DNA of 64,000 bases, taken from the NCBI RefSeq assembly GCF_020921035.1, contig NC_063153.1, positions 10,168,001 to 10,232,000 of the forward strand, written 5' to 3'. The position numbers and the translations under genes are program-made. Shown here piece after piece: positions 12,830 through 30,418 of this stretch (position 1 is its first letter; every line of letters starts with the position of its first letter). The stretch comes from Rhodamnia argentea (Eukaryota; Streptophyta; Magnoliopsida; Myrtales; Myrtaceae). Under the pieces are notes generated by a model. The model was not told where the DNA came from. It saw only the letters and a list, made by a program, of their open reading frames with translations, and searched no databases.

Positions 12830-14760
12830 CGGTCCACGAAAAGCACAACTTAAAATCTCGAAAAATACATGCCCTAGTTAGTACTGGATTTGATATTCTT
12901 TTAGTGATCAACACATTAAATATTCAAGTCTTAAGATTATGTCTAGGCCCAATCGAACGACCATATTCAAATTTTACTGGTCTCTTGAAAGTCAACTTGT
13001 CCAGCTTTTTTTTTTTACCCCATCCAAGTCTTGAACCTATCTTTCACGCTCAAATTTCTTTTTCCTACACCAGCTAATTTTATTGTAAAATTTGGTAAGG
13101 ATCCATCAAATTCCTTTTTAACCAAAAAAGTCACATGTCAAATACGAAATAGAACGGACCATCATAGGATTAATTATTTACATTTATCGAAATTGAAATT
13201 TCCGTATTTAAATTAGTAGATTTAAATTAAGAAAAAAGGAAAATGTTTGTGTACCGTCGGATTTGAGAGAAGATTGATGCCGATTATGATCTGGTCCTTT
13301 ATATAGGCATCCTACAAGAACCAAAAATTATTGATCGACAAATTACATGAAAAGAGAAAACAAATCAATATAACTTCCGTGAGATGAAATAGGTTTGGTT
13401 TTCGAATCGAGAGGGTCATTGTAATTTTTACCGAACGTTACATGAAAAGCGTGACTTAAAATCTCGAAAAATAAATGCCCTAGTAAATACTGAATTTGAT
13501 AATCTTTTAATATTCAACACATTAAGTATTCAAGTCTTAATAGTATGTCCACGCCCAATCAAACGATTACATTGAAATTTTAGTGATCTCTTGAAAGTCT
13601 GTCCAACTTTTTTCCCAAACCAAGTCCTGAAGCTATCTTTCACGCTCGAATTTCTTTTTCCAACTTCAGCTTTTTTTATGGTAAAAGTTGGTAAGAATCC
13701 ATCAAATTCTGTTTTAAGCAAAAAAAAGAAAAAAAGAAATATCTCTCATATGTCAAATACGAAAAAGAACGGACCGTCATAGGTTAATTATTTACATGTA
13801 TCGAAATTAAAACTTCCGTATTTAAATTAGTAGCTTTCAATTGAAAGAAAAGGAAAATGTTTGCGTAAACCGATGCCAATTATCATTTGGTCATATATAA
13901 GGGCGTCTTACAAGAACCAAAAAAAATATTGATTGACAAATTACACGAAAAGAGAAAGCAAATTAGTATAAGTTCCGTGTATAAGTAATAGGTACGATTC
14001 TCGAATTGGGAGGATCATTGTACTTTCTAATAAAAATGAGAAACGATACTTCATAAATTTTAAAAAAATAAATATAAAATTAGCTTACCTAATCTCATTT
14101 ACCAAACGGTCAAAGCACGACTTAAAATCTCGAAAAATAAATGCTCTAGTTAATACTGGATTTGATACTCTTTTAATGCTTAACGCATTAAATATTTCGA
14201 GTCATAAGAGTATGTATACGCCCCATCAAACAATCACGTTTAAATTGCAGAGATCTCTCGGAAGTCAACTTGTCCTACTTTTTTTTTTTTTTTTTCCAAC
14301 CCAAGTCTTAAAGCTATCTTTCACATTAGAATTTCTTTTTTCAACTCGAGCTATTTTTACGTAAAATTTGGTAAGAATCCACCAAATTCCTTTTGAAGAA
14401 CAAAAAAAAAATAAAAAGGAATATTTCTCGCATGTCAAGTACGAATAGAACGGACTAGGACCGACATAGGTTTAATTATGTACATGCATCGATATTCAAA
14501 CTTCCGTATTAAAATTATTCGCTTTAAAACGCCAAAGAAATTTTGAAAAAACGAAGGGAAAAAAGAAAGAAGTCGGGGGTTCGAATTTCTCCCAACTCGT
14601 TTCGCGGACTTAAGTGGGGGCCCTTGCTGGTGGGGCTGCGGGGCCAGCCTCCCTCTAGGTATAGTTGCCTTTGCCCCTCCCTAAGGGTGGCTGGTGAGTT
14701 GGCGGATCTTGGATTAAAAAAAAAAAAAAGAAATGTTTGTGTGCCGTTGGCCTTTGGGCA
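12830..14760. repeat. Tandem array of three diverged ~600-bp units
   Basis: Unit 1 runs about 12830-13435, unit 2 about 13436-14105 and unit 3 about 14106-14760. Each begins near an ACTTAAAATCTCGAAAAAT word (about 12848, 13451 and 14120). Each continues through matching blocks: ATGCCCTAGTTAATACTGGA-like, CTATCTTTCACGCTCAAATT-like and AGAACGGACCATCATAGG-like. Units 1 and 2 also share a downstream block (ACAAGAACCAAAAA with a following ATTGATcGACAAATTACA-like stretch). Unit 3 is interrupted by a GC-rich insertion (about 14553-14725) and resumes with AAATGTTTGTGTGCCGT at about 14730. The order and orientation are the same in all three. No open frame is conserved between copies, so this is non-coding repeated DNA. 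Confidence 0.75.
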
Positions 14761-14971
14761 AAGAACCGAGAAACTCACCCATAGTAGATTACCAACTGCA
14801 AAAGGACTATGACTTAGCACGGATGGACGGCCCAGATCTGTCGAATCAAATCATCGCAGCGAACACGTTAGACTTTTAAGCATAGGGTTTGAATCATCGT
14901 AGTCCGCCCCTTCGCGTTTGAATACAAAGCCCTCAGGACCGTTTTACTTGAAAAATAACTCACTTTCAAAA

Positions 14972-15007
<36 letters not shown>

Positions 15008-15758
15008 GAGCAGCATTTGTAGATTCACTCGCCCCTCTTCGTGCGGGCTCCGGAGCTTCGGATCTCCAGATGCGCGAGGCGTCTGCTCCGTCGATTTCCT
15101 CTCGCCGTGCGACGCACTTCGTTCCGCTTGGTAAGGTCTCGATCTCGTCTCCGTTTCGTCAGCTGCGTATGCCGACGGGTTTCTTTGGTTTTTTGGTAAT
15201 CGGATCTAGGTTGAGAGTTGGATCGATCGAGTTCGCTGGAGTTTGGCCGCTCTTCGAGGAGGTTTCGAGTAGGTCGAACCAATTCTACGATAAGCTGTTT
15301 AAGCATTCAGTTGGAAGAATTCGAAACTCCCTGGATCTTAATGAGTTTAGCTAGAGTTGGAGATTTGTTTCCCAGTGCTGTTTAACGCCCAATCTTCTAC
15401 TTAATTGAGTGATTCGGCGATTTTTTTTGTAATTCTAGGGTTCGGATTGTGCGAGTAAATTGTGCTCTGGAGCACATTTAGTCACGTGAAGATCGTCCCC
15501 TTATTCATTTCAGTGTTGATTTCACGCGCCTTGTGTATGCAAGCTGTGTAACTAGCATTTCATTATTGGCACTTGCCAGCTTTGGAATGTTTCTTGATGC
15601 CAGTGCTTATTTTTGCTATTTACTTGTTGAATTTGTGGTTCGAAGACGTAGGCCTGAACATTTCGGCGGGTGGTTTATGATGATTTGGAGAATACATATT
15701 GGAGACAGTCACAGAGTGGGAATCGGCATATGTAGCATTTCATGTTTATCCAGGAAAT
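14761..15758 (+). promoter_or_regulatory. Promoter, (CT)n leader and probable 5' UTR intron of MYB3R gene
   Basis: A pure (CT)n run lies at about 14975-15004. After it comes a GC-richer stretch that probably contains the first, non-coding exon, ending at GCTTG|GTAAGG (donor at 15131). An acceptor TTATCCAG ends at 15753, five bases before the ATG at 15759. I infer a 5' UTR intron of about 620 bases. Short upstream open frames in this stretch show no conserved content. Confidence 0.45.
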
Positions 15759-18700
15759 ATGGAAAGTGAAAGGACAGCATCAGCTCCGTTGGATGGGAGC
15801 AGAGATGGTGTACCAAGAGCGCGGCCATTGCATGGGTACTGCATTCAAAACCTTAGTACATACATGCTATGCCAAATGGCTTCGATCAATATGCTTGGTC
15901 ACTTGGCTGCTATTTAGAAGTAGAGACATGGTCTGGATGGGTGAGAGCTCATTTAATGGCATCTTTGTGATATGATGTGGTACACCTTTTCCTTTGCAAG
16001 GAAAAAGAACCCCTATTTTTTTTCGCATCATTCCTTGCTGCAGTTCTGCTGAGTGTGAAATCAGGCAAAGGCTATCAGTTTCTTTAAATTGGTGGTCTCT
16101 GCTAGATCCTTGTTGCAGTTTCTTCTGGCTATTAGTGTGCTCAAGAGCTCAGTTATTTGTTTTTGTTTCTTAGTTTGGATCAACCAGGTCATGATTATTT
16201 TTATTTTGTGCTGACTTCCATAGATTGCATTAGTTTGTAAGCATTAATAGAAGTTTTAATGTCTTGCTATAATGCCAAGCTCTCTTTATACGATGCTTTT
16301 TTTTTTGTAGGAGGACAAGTGGGCCAACTAGACGTTCAACAAAGGGACAATGGACAGCTGAAGAGGTAAATGTTTGTACTTTATTCTACTGCGGGAATTT
16401 TTTTTCTCTGTTGACTAATTCCACTTCAAACCTTCCTAGGATGTCTAACTATTTTAACTGCACTCTTTCAAAATGATAGATTAGACAATGCACCATTTCT
16501 TTTCATGAAGTGAATTCTCAGTTCGACTTTCTTGATGTTCTGTTGACTGATTTCTTTTTCATGGTTACATCCTGGATAACCATTTTTCATCTTAATTTTG
16601 GTTTATTGTCTGATGTCCATCCATTTGCAATTGGAACAATAGGCTGAGCATTGGATAATGCTATAACAAGTTGAGTTTACGTTGTTGTCAGGATGAGATA
16701 TTGCGGAAGGCAGTTGAGCGTTTCAAAGGAAAGAATTGGAAGAAGATAGGTATGTCTTTTGATGGTGGAAATTGGCAATGTTTTCCTTATCACCAAAGTG
16801 CTGGTCGTTGTATTATCATATATAACTTTTCTTGAAAGGAAAGTACCATTTTTGCTATCAATTATCGAAGTTGAAGTTGTATGAATATGAGCCAGACAAA
16901 TGTAGAAGCTTTGATGAACATTTGCTTGTCGCTTATGGATTCTAATATATTCGCTATCTTCTTCTGTAAAATTAGGATTATTGTGTTGTGACAATATTCT
17001 TCAGCATAAATTTTGCTTATGCTGCCACACTTGATTTGCTTTTAACTAATTGTCTTTTTAATATTCAATCAACTTTAGTTTTCTGGAGTTTCTACAGCAG
17101 TTTCTGGGATTGATGAAAAATACTGGTTTTGTAGCCGAGTGTTTCAAAGATCGGACTGATGTACAATGTCTACATAGGTGGCAAAAGGTCTTGAACCCTG
17201 AACTTGTGAAAGGTCCTTGGTCTAAAGAGGTAATAAATTATTTTTCCTTGTCCTTTTTCCTGTCCTATCATGATTATCATTTTTACCATGTAAATTCACA
17301 TGGCATGTCTATAACATCACATGATTACTTGCTCATGTGATTTAGGAGGATGAAATCATCGTTGAGTTGGTCAACAGATATGGTCCAAAAAAGTGGTCCA
17401 CAATTGCACAACATTTACCTGGTCGAATTGGAAAGCAGTGTCGAGAAAGGTGTGGCAGAAAGTTTCTTAATTTTAATTTTGGGTATTTTGTTACCCTTCT
17501 GATGAGAATGTCTAGTCATCATTACACATGATGCCATTACACTGAATTATGTCGAGACACCCTTCTTCCGTTGATAGGATAAACGTATTGCATTTTCTAT
17601 AACCGAGGACCCACCTCAAATGTGGCAAAGTCTCAATGCGAAGCCAATTATTACCGAACTTTTACTTATTTTCCTACTATGTTTTAATTGTTCTGAGACT
17701 TGTTTTCCACCTTTGCTCATTTCACATGCTGATTCGTAAATTTGGTGATCAAGGTAGTACTAACTGCCATAACCAAAATGCTACACTTGTGAACTAATTT
17801 CTGTAACAATTCACAAGTATGTAATGGCCACTCAAGCAAAGCCACCAAGACTACAGCTTCCAGGTGTTGTTAAACAGCTAAGAAATCTGGAAGGCTGTGC
17901 CCAGTGAAGGTGACTGCTTTATATTACCGCCATGTCCAGGTTTTTGACATAGGCCGGTAAGGGACTCATAGTTAGGCCACAACAAAGCATGTGGTGACTG
18001 AAGAGCTCTAGCGAAAAGAAATGGAGAAAGCTTATGGATTGCGGAATGAAGAAGAATGAGGAAGTATTAGGGTGAACTGAAGCTGATTTTGGGGCTTGAA
18101 TTTGAAACTGAGTAGAGGGGAAGTCGCTAGGACAAAGTTGAGTGAAAAGTTGAACTTGAACAACAACTGTAGTGGCTTTTCTAATACCGTTCAAACTCTG
18201 CTTCAGGCAATCTCTGTTTCTTCTGTGTTGCAAGCTTCCTCTTGTTCTAATTGCATACTTCATACCACAATCCAGATAATTTTGATTGTTCTTTTTTTTC
18301 TTTTCATGCTTTGATTGTTCACCCTAACATCCATGTCTCTGCCCTCAAGCTCATTCTCACATGAGTTTGGGTTAGCCATGATGAAGTAGATGAGTGTTCA
18401 ATTTGAAATTGCTATATCTGAAACCGCAATCATGTATATATAATTTCAGGTGGCATAATCATCTTAATCCTGCTATAAATAAAGAGGCATGGACTCAAGA
18501 AGAGGAGCTGGCCTTAATTCGGGCTCACCAGATATATGGAAACAGATGGGCGGAGCTGACCAAGTTCTTGCCTGGCAGGTTTGTGTCCTTGGTGTTTCTT
18601 TATGTTGCTTTTCCAGCTTAAAGTGCAACAGGAAATGTTTCTTGTTCTGCGGATAAATCAGAATTGTGCTGATGAACAGGACGGACAATGCTATAAAAAA

Positions 18701-21700
18701 CCATTGGAACAGTTCTGTAAAGAAGAAACTGGACACTTACTTGGCATCAGGTTTACTTGCACAGTTTCCAGCTTTGCCTCACGTTGGATTCCAGAATCAG
18801 CTTGTTGCTTCATCTTCCTCAAGGTTGCAGACTAGTGGAGTTGACAGTGGTCCTAAAGGTGGGGTAGAGCCAGAGGAAATTTCAGAATGTAGTCAAGGTT
18901 CGACTGTGGGTTGCTCTCAGTCTACTAATGACATGGCTGTGGCCATACCTAAGAGCGAAGAGTCTTCTTTGGGAAGAGATCACAACTCCAGTCCAGTCTC
19001 CTGTTCAGAGCAGTACTATCCGTCTATGGATGAGGTCAATCTCGCCATTCCAGATGTGCATCCTGAAATATGTGGCTCTTCTAATTTGGTGCATCATAAT
19101 TTTTCATGTGGCAATGAAACTTCTCTCGAGGATTACAAGTTTGGTGGACATGACCTACCAAATAGTTCCTTCTTGGATTTTGGACCAGAATCATCAGGAG
19201 TTAAAACAGAGTCCCTAGGTGCCAGTGAGAGTCATGGGGATCTTAATCTTCCTTTTCAAACTTCTTTGGCACTGATGGTTCCTTCTGTTAGCAGTTTGGG
19301 CATAGGAGCCGATCAGTTGCATCAGATTTTGATGTCTGATGATGAATGTTGCAGGTTTTTATTCTCAGATGCTATGGCCGATGAATGTTTATCCTCTGAA
19401 AATATTGCAAAAGAACCAATCAGAACTGATGTTGGTGGATGTATAGATGCACTAATAAGCCAATCATCAAATTTTGAATTATCCGAATCTTCTCAGCTGT
19501 ATGATCCTTCAAGAGCCGTTGCGGTGGGTTCTTCATGTGCGCAGCCTTCTAATTCTGCTCCTCGAGAAGGCGACACAACAGTGCCTGGTTGCAAAACCAG
19601 CCAGTATCCCTCTTTTGAAACTCGAGAAGACTTTGAAACTGGTGTGCATAGTGGTTTTGTTTTTGCAGATGGTTCGGCCAATTCTCCTTGTGATAATGGC
19701 ATGAGCTCCAGTATGCTAGAGCAATTGGAGTTGCCACCTGATCAATCGAAATTAGTACCTGTAAATGCTTTCTGTTCAGGATCAGATGTCATGCAAACTA
19801 CTCCATTGAAAGCTGGGCTGGGCATTGGAGCAGTAAAGCAAGAGCCAGGGTCACTGTGCTACGAGCCCCCTCGTTTTCCTAGCTTGGATGTTCCTTTTTT
19901 CAGCTGTGATCTGATACAACCAAGTAATGACATGCAGCAAGAATATAGTCCCCTTGGTATACGACAGCTGATGATGTCTTCTATCAACTGCATATCCCCA
20001 TTTAGGTTATGGGATTCTCCTTCACGTGACAAAAGTCCTGATGCTGTACTGAAAAGTGCTGCCAAAACTTTCACGAGTACCCCTTCTATCTTAAAGAAAA
20101 GATGTCGTGACTTGTTGTCCCCTTTGTCAGATAGAAGGATCGATAAAAAGCTGGAAAAAGATATAACATCTGACCTGACAAGAGACTTTTCTCGTCTGGA
20201 TGTTGTGTTTGATGAGACTGACACTCAAAGGGCATATATGCTGTCTCCACCAATCAGCATGGAAAGAAACTTGAGGAACCTTGCTGAGGACAAAGAAAAT
20301 TCATGTGTTATTTCAGAATGCAGACAGGAAAAGAATGACAGAAGTGGACTTCCAGGCAATAAAAGTTTAGAGAATGATTGCAGTAGAGATGATTATGTGA
20401 AAGAAGTGCAACAGATTAATGATGATATTAAAGCTAAAACTGGTGCAGAAGCTGATGCCACAACTGAAAGTGTGAGTTTGTAATTTCATTTTGTTCCTTT
20501 ATTTCTTTGGTGATTCTTCTGCACAAGGTTTTGCACCAAGAGAGGATAAGTTTCCATGCCAGCCAAAATGAGTGAGAGTATGGATCTATTAATTTATCAA
20601 CATACTTGTGGTCTGTGTATAATGCAGTGGATAATCTACAATTCTTTATCCTTCCTATTAGTTTGCTGGTCAACTCTCTTTACAAAGTTTTAAGTGCAGT
20701 GTCTCATATGAGGGATTCAGCAGCACTTGAAATCTCTTTTCTTTTCATGTGAAGCATTTACATCAAATTGCAAATACTTCTCTTTGCTGGAAGTGTCTTG
20801 GCCATTTCAGTCGTCTTTTTTCTTTCGTTTCCTCAATGACACTGAGCCTGCTCTTTTCTTTCCAGGTGCCGCAGCCTCCTGACGTGCTTATTGAACATGA
20901 CATAAATGACCTCCTGTTGTTTTCTCCTGATCAAACTAGTAACCAAGCTCATAAAGCAACTGGGTCTACTGATGGAACTCCCAGAAGACAGTCCTCTCAA
21001 GTCGTGGCACCTTCTTCGACTCATGGAGTTACCTTGGAGTCCTCGTCAGGGAATTCATGCCAACCTCACAGATCTCCTGCTAGTGAAGCAAAACGTGGAA
21101 GCCACAAGGTCACTAAATCTTCACTGTCTCTTCCATCAGGTCCCTTGGAGATCACTGTCGACAATACTTTGAATGATGCCAGCTTTGAGAACTCAAGCAT
21201 GTAAGATTGTGCTAACATGATATAATATACGGGTATTTGTGTTCTCCTAGAAATTGTATGCAGTTCTTTCAGATTGTTATGTTGCTTGAGGTACTCTCTG
21301 GGGTCCTAGGAGCGAAGTGTGTATTAAAATGACCTTTGTACATGTAAACTGAAACAGTGGTGGAGTTTGACTACGATTCCAGACTTTATATTAGAGTCTG
21401 TTGCTTAGGTTTTCCTTGTTGATCTACTTTTCCTTAAATATAAGGGGATTGTTGATTTGATGACATTCCTTTTCAGATTTGGAGGGACTCCATTCAGAAG
21501 AATTATTGAATCTCCGTCAGCGTGGAAATCGCCTTGGTTTATAAACTCTTTCCTTCCAGGGCCCAGAATTAGCACTGAAATTACGGTCGAGGTATTGTTG
21601 TCTCGTCTATACATCAAGCTAATAATATCGTCCTTGGCACACAATAAGAGAATGATATAACATGATGTCTGTTTCGTCTTCTGGTTTGTTTTCAGGATAT

Positions 21701-22574
21701 GGGGTATTTTATGAGTCCTGGAGACAGAAGTTATGATGCTCTTGGGCTCATGAAACATCTAAGTGAACAGAGTGCTGCTGCGTATGCTACAGCTCAGGAG
21801 GTTCTCGGAAATGACACTGCGGAGACAGTATCCAAGAAGAAAAATCTTAATCGCCAAAGTCCTGGCCAAGATAATTGTATATTAAATCAGCAGACGGAGA
21901 ATTGTTCTTCTACGGGTTCAACTCTTCCGGTACGATTCTCTTCATTCTTGGATACTACATTGTTTATCTATTTAAGAAAGACTGTGTCTAGTCTCTAGTG
22001 GTCGTAATTTTAAAAGACAATCACATAGACCAAACAGAAGTCTGAAATTCCTCGTCCGTAGTTATTGTATTCTTGCACCTGGACATGCGACCTGCTTTCT
22101 ACATGAAGTCTGTCATTAGATGGCTGTGTTATCTGATTAATTGGACTTTATGCAGTATTTGGCAATACTTATGGGAGAAAAGAAAGGGGTTTCTGGCATT
22201 GTTTAGGGTAGTAACGCCTACCTCGAAAACATCAGGATATAAAATGTTTTAAATATCAGGCATTAATTGGGCTTCACTACCATATGAGGTCAAGACTAGA
22301 CTTGTAGAGGGATTGTGCTATTTTTTATGGGCAAAGTCATCGTGAACCATGGAATGAATATCAAAGTTCTAGAATTCCGAGAACTTCCACAAGGTTTCTC
22401 ATCTTGATGTCCACCTAGTCCAATTTGATGACTTTGAAACATTTGCAGGTGGAGCGCCGGACACTCGATTTCAGCGAATGCGGAACCCCCGGAAAACCGA
22501 AAGAGAACGGGAAATCCTCCATTGCCGTGAGCTTCTCGAGTCCCTCTTCCTATCTGTTGAAAGGTTGCAGGTAG
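15759..22574 (+). CDS. MYB3R: Three-repeat MYB (R1R2R3) transcription factor, MYB3R-1/4 type
   Basis: The gene has eleven coding exons: 15759-15835, 16311-16365, 16692-16749, 17135-17229, 17346-17449, 18450-18578, 18680-20471, 20866-21200, 21477-21591, 21696-21929 and 22449-22574. Together they give 1039 residues in a continuous frame. R1 (about 37-87) starts KGQWTAEEDEIL, R2 (about 89-138) KGPWSKEEDEII, and R3 (about 141-190) KEAWTQEEELAL; the regularly spaced tryptophans are intact. The long exon 7 and the C terminus carry SPFRLWDSP, TPSILKKRCRDLLSPLSDRR and ESPSAWKSPWF, typical of plant MYB3R regulatory regions, plus several SP/TP sites suited to CDK phosphorylation. In plants MYB3R proteins bind MSA elements (AACGG core) and control G2/M genes. 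MYB3R1/4 can activate or repress and take part in DREAM-like complexes. The small-exon architecture of the MYB domain matches the family. Confidence 0.95.
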
Positions 22575-22784
22575 GAATGCTAGGTGCTGAAGGTGCTGAG
22601 CTCTGCTTTACTATTCATAGAGGTTCATACAGTATATATAGACATTCTGCCTTGTATCATGTCATTTTATGTAGCATCAAACTGCCTAAGTCAGAGCGTT
22701 GATTGGAACTCAAGTTAAATTATTGGAGAAAGGCTCTCTTGCTCCCCCATGTTTATGGTGTCTCGTCGTTTATAATCTTTCAGG

Positions 22785-23640
22785 TAACTTGGGCATGGAA
22801 GAGCCTTATCGGTTCTTTTGGGTGCAGGCCATAAAATGGGCCTTAACTTCGGCCTGGAAGCCCAACTCTTTGGGCCTTATCCGCCCATTGCCCATTCCGA
22901 AATTTGGACGTTAGCTTGGGCCTGGAAGCCCAATTATTTTGGGCCTCAAAGGTGTCTGGAAGTACTCCCTAGCCCTATTTTGCGCCTTACTTGGGCTTGT
23001 CTAGAAGCCCAACTCTTTGGGGCTTATTAAGTAATTGAGCTCATCCCAAAAAAAAATTAGGCCTGCAAGGCCAATTCTTTGGGGCTTAATATGGACCTAT
23101 TGGGTTATACACGGTCAGGATCATCAAGGTCCATGGCTGGCCACACGACAAGCCTGGCCTAGCCCAATTTCTAGGCCTTAAAAGTTGGCCCCGAACTAAC
23201 CCAAGCGTTGGGCCCTTGGGTCTTGTCGAACTGATTGAGCCTTAACTCGGGCCTGGTCCAGCTTTAACTTTATCTTGGGCTGTGGTCTGGCCCAACTTTT
23301 TCGCACCTTAACATGGACAACTCAGGCCCATAATGTAGGCCGGATGCGCGGATTTTATGCCTTAACTTGGGCCTCCTGGCCCATTGACCCCAACCCAATA
23401 TTGGCCTTCTGTGAAAATATGGGCCTAGATGTCCTACTAATTGGGCCTGGAGCCCATCCTTTTGGGTTTTTGTCGTCATATTTACTTGGGCGTCCTCGAC
23501 AATTGGGCCTTAGCCTGGTCCAGGCCCTGGAAAACGAACTCTTTAAATTGGCCTTCACGAAGGTTTCTCAGCCCATTGCACCGTATTCTTCGCCTTCAAG
23601 GCCCAGTGCCTTTCCTGGCCTTCTATTTGGGTAGAATTTT
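22785..23640. repeat. Degenerate ~55-60 bp GGCCC-rich, hairpin-containing repeat
   Basis: Roughly 850 bp are built from variations on a unit like CTTAACTTGGGCCTGGAAGCCCAACTCTTTGGGCCTTA. Clear dyads are GCCCAACTCTTTGGGC at 22860-22875, GCCCAATTATTTTGGGC at 22928-22944 and GCCCAACTCTTTGGGGC at 23007-23023. Further GGGCCT/GCCCA pairs continue to about 23640 with increasing divergence. The stretch lies between the 3' ends of the convergent MYB3R and aminotransferase genes. Open frames inside it are long only because the repeat is poor in stop codons. The family is not recognised. Confidence 0.7.
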
Positions 23641-24220
23641 TCGGTGAAGTTCAAACTTAGGTGTTTCTTGGCCCATAAGACTTAGCTTAAAGTCTGATCT
23701 TGGGTTGGGTGTCCACGCGCAACTTTAGACGCTTCACAGAAGAACCTTTTAAATTGTCATGGTCTTTTGACCAAAAAAATTGCCATGGCCAAGCTGGCAA
23801 AAAAACCTAAAAAAATATTTTCATCGCCAGGCCCCACAATTTCGGAACTATTTAGACCCGGCCGAGCAGATCCGACCAAGTTCGACGTTGCACAAAGCAG
23901 GTCTGGGCCTACAATTTTGTGCAGTTCAGCCGGGCCACGGCACATGTTTGAATGACAATTTATTCTTCTGCACTATACCTGAGGCAAAATTTGGAATGCC
24001 AAGCAGTCTGAAGCCTTTGTCCAGGCATACGACAAAGAGCGATACATGTTCCCCACTTATACATAACCATGCAAAAGACAGACTCCCCATTTATTTTGCC
24101 AAGATTAATTAAAAAAAAGGGCCTAAATACATTGAGGCAATAACTAGTACAACATAAGCAAGGGGAAACCAATATGCCTAAAACCGGACGGAGAAATGGA
24201 GGGAAGACGCCAACATTTTC
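23641..24220 (-). other. Probable 3' flank / 3' UTR of the aminotransferase gene
   Basis: This is the non-coding stretch between the GGCCC repeat and the stop codon of the minus-strand aminotransferase. Its part nearest the gene is the likely 3' UTR. Nothing else is seen. Confidence 0.35.
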
Positions 24221-29010
<4,790 letters not shown>

Positions 29011-30418
29011 TCTCGGGGAGGTTTGATCGGTGCTGCTAGTGCTTGGGCGGTCGACCGGGCAGAGGACGTGGAGTGTTGGCGTGTTTAAAAAGGAAGTTGC
29101 GCGGCGACCGATGGAAGCCCCAGCTTGCGTCGGCGATCACAGGTGGGACCCACCTTGAGCACGCATCCCAAGTCAGTTAGAGCTTAACCCATTCGGTCAG
29201 AAGTGGTCCAAATCTCAACGAGATTACATTGCTACTTCATTCCAAGCTGAATTATGACGTAATATAAATCCGGTAGAAACCAAGTAGCTTGAGCCTTGAG
29301 GTCTGTTCCGCAACAATTCGATTTTCGAGAACAGTTTCCGAATAAAAATTATCTTTTCTGATTCTATTTTCAGAAACGAAAGCGAAAAGTCAACTTAACG
29401 TTGCGTAAATCAAATACCGTCGCGTAAATCAAATACCGTCAAGCTCAGAGATCGAATCAAGCTATTTTTTTTCTTTTTTTGTTTAAATCTTTTCTCGAGA
29501 ACAATTCTTATTCTCGAGAATAGAAATATTGAATGAAATGACGTTACCAGATAAATTTCTATTCTTTTTTTGTTCTTGACTTTCGATAACTTGAAAAATC
29601 GAAATTTTAGGAACAAAGAAAATGAGAGAAGGAGCAGCACTGTAGAGTCCAATTAAGGTAAATATTTCAATGTTCTATCCTTCTCCTCAGACCAATTACA
29701 ACAAATGGGACAAAGGATAAGTTTCTCGATAAAACATTTATAAAATGCGAAACTCGGCACAAGAATCCAGATGAAGCGATTGGACGGGACGTGTCCCCGG
29801 GCCTTTGGCTGTTCTTGGGGACCATACGTAGAAACAAATCTTCCATGGCCAATCTCTCATCTCCGCATGAATTTCAACAACACGATCATCGTCTGATTCC
29901 CCCTGTTTTTAGCAAGAAAGCTGGAGTTTCTTGGAGCGCGCGTAAAAGACCAGAAGAGGCAGGGGCAAGAACTCTCGTTTGGGCCCTGGCTTCCTCGTAC
30001 TGATTTCATGTGCTCAAACGAACGAATGTCTCCCGAGAACTAGGAACCTCTCCCCCAACTGCAGTTTCGCCTTTTAGGGGCGGCTCCGGTGGCCGCCGAT
30101 GACGCGAAGGATCTGGACAACGTATTGCATTTCAAGAATTAGACAGATCAGGAAGTGGTCGATGTGCCGAGCTAATAAGTCTGCGGCTCACGGGGAACCC
30201 CATTTCTTCGATCCCGAAACCGAGCGAGAATGAGAGCTCGGGATAGCCTCTATCTTGTGCCGGAGTCTCAGTGAGACTGATTTCCAAAGTTGGTCCTTAC
30301 CTGGGTTGAATGCATAGACCTTCCACCACCACCACCACCTCTAGTACTGCTTCTGAGCCTGTGCTGTGGAGGATGAGCTTTGCTGCAAAAGTGACCAGTT
30401 CATCTAAAGAAGAAAGAA
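29011..30418. other. Intergenic between aminotransferase promoter and tetraspanin 3' end
   Basis: The right-hand part probably contains the tetraspanin 3' UTR. An exact 19 bp tandem duplication, GCGTAAATCAAATACCGTC, occupies 29403-29421 and 29422-29440. A loosely inverted T-rich block with TTCTCGAGAA words (about 29490-29530) may be a degraded inverted-repeat transposon. A (CCA)n run at about 30328-30342 sits in what looks like transcribed but non-coding sequence. No gene is supported. Confidence 0.4.

Noticed and set aside
14570-14590. Box-B-like GGGTTCGAA that might mark a tRNA or SINE
   Set aside because: No box A lies at the right distance upstream; the surrounding GC-rich insert has no target duplication I can see.
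23275-23634. 119-codon open frame in the GGCCC repeat region
   Set aside because: The repeat unit is poor in stop codons; the predicted residues change with repeat drift and show no domain.
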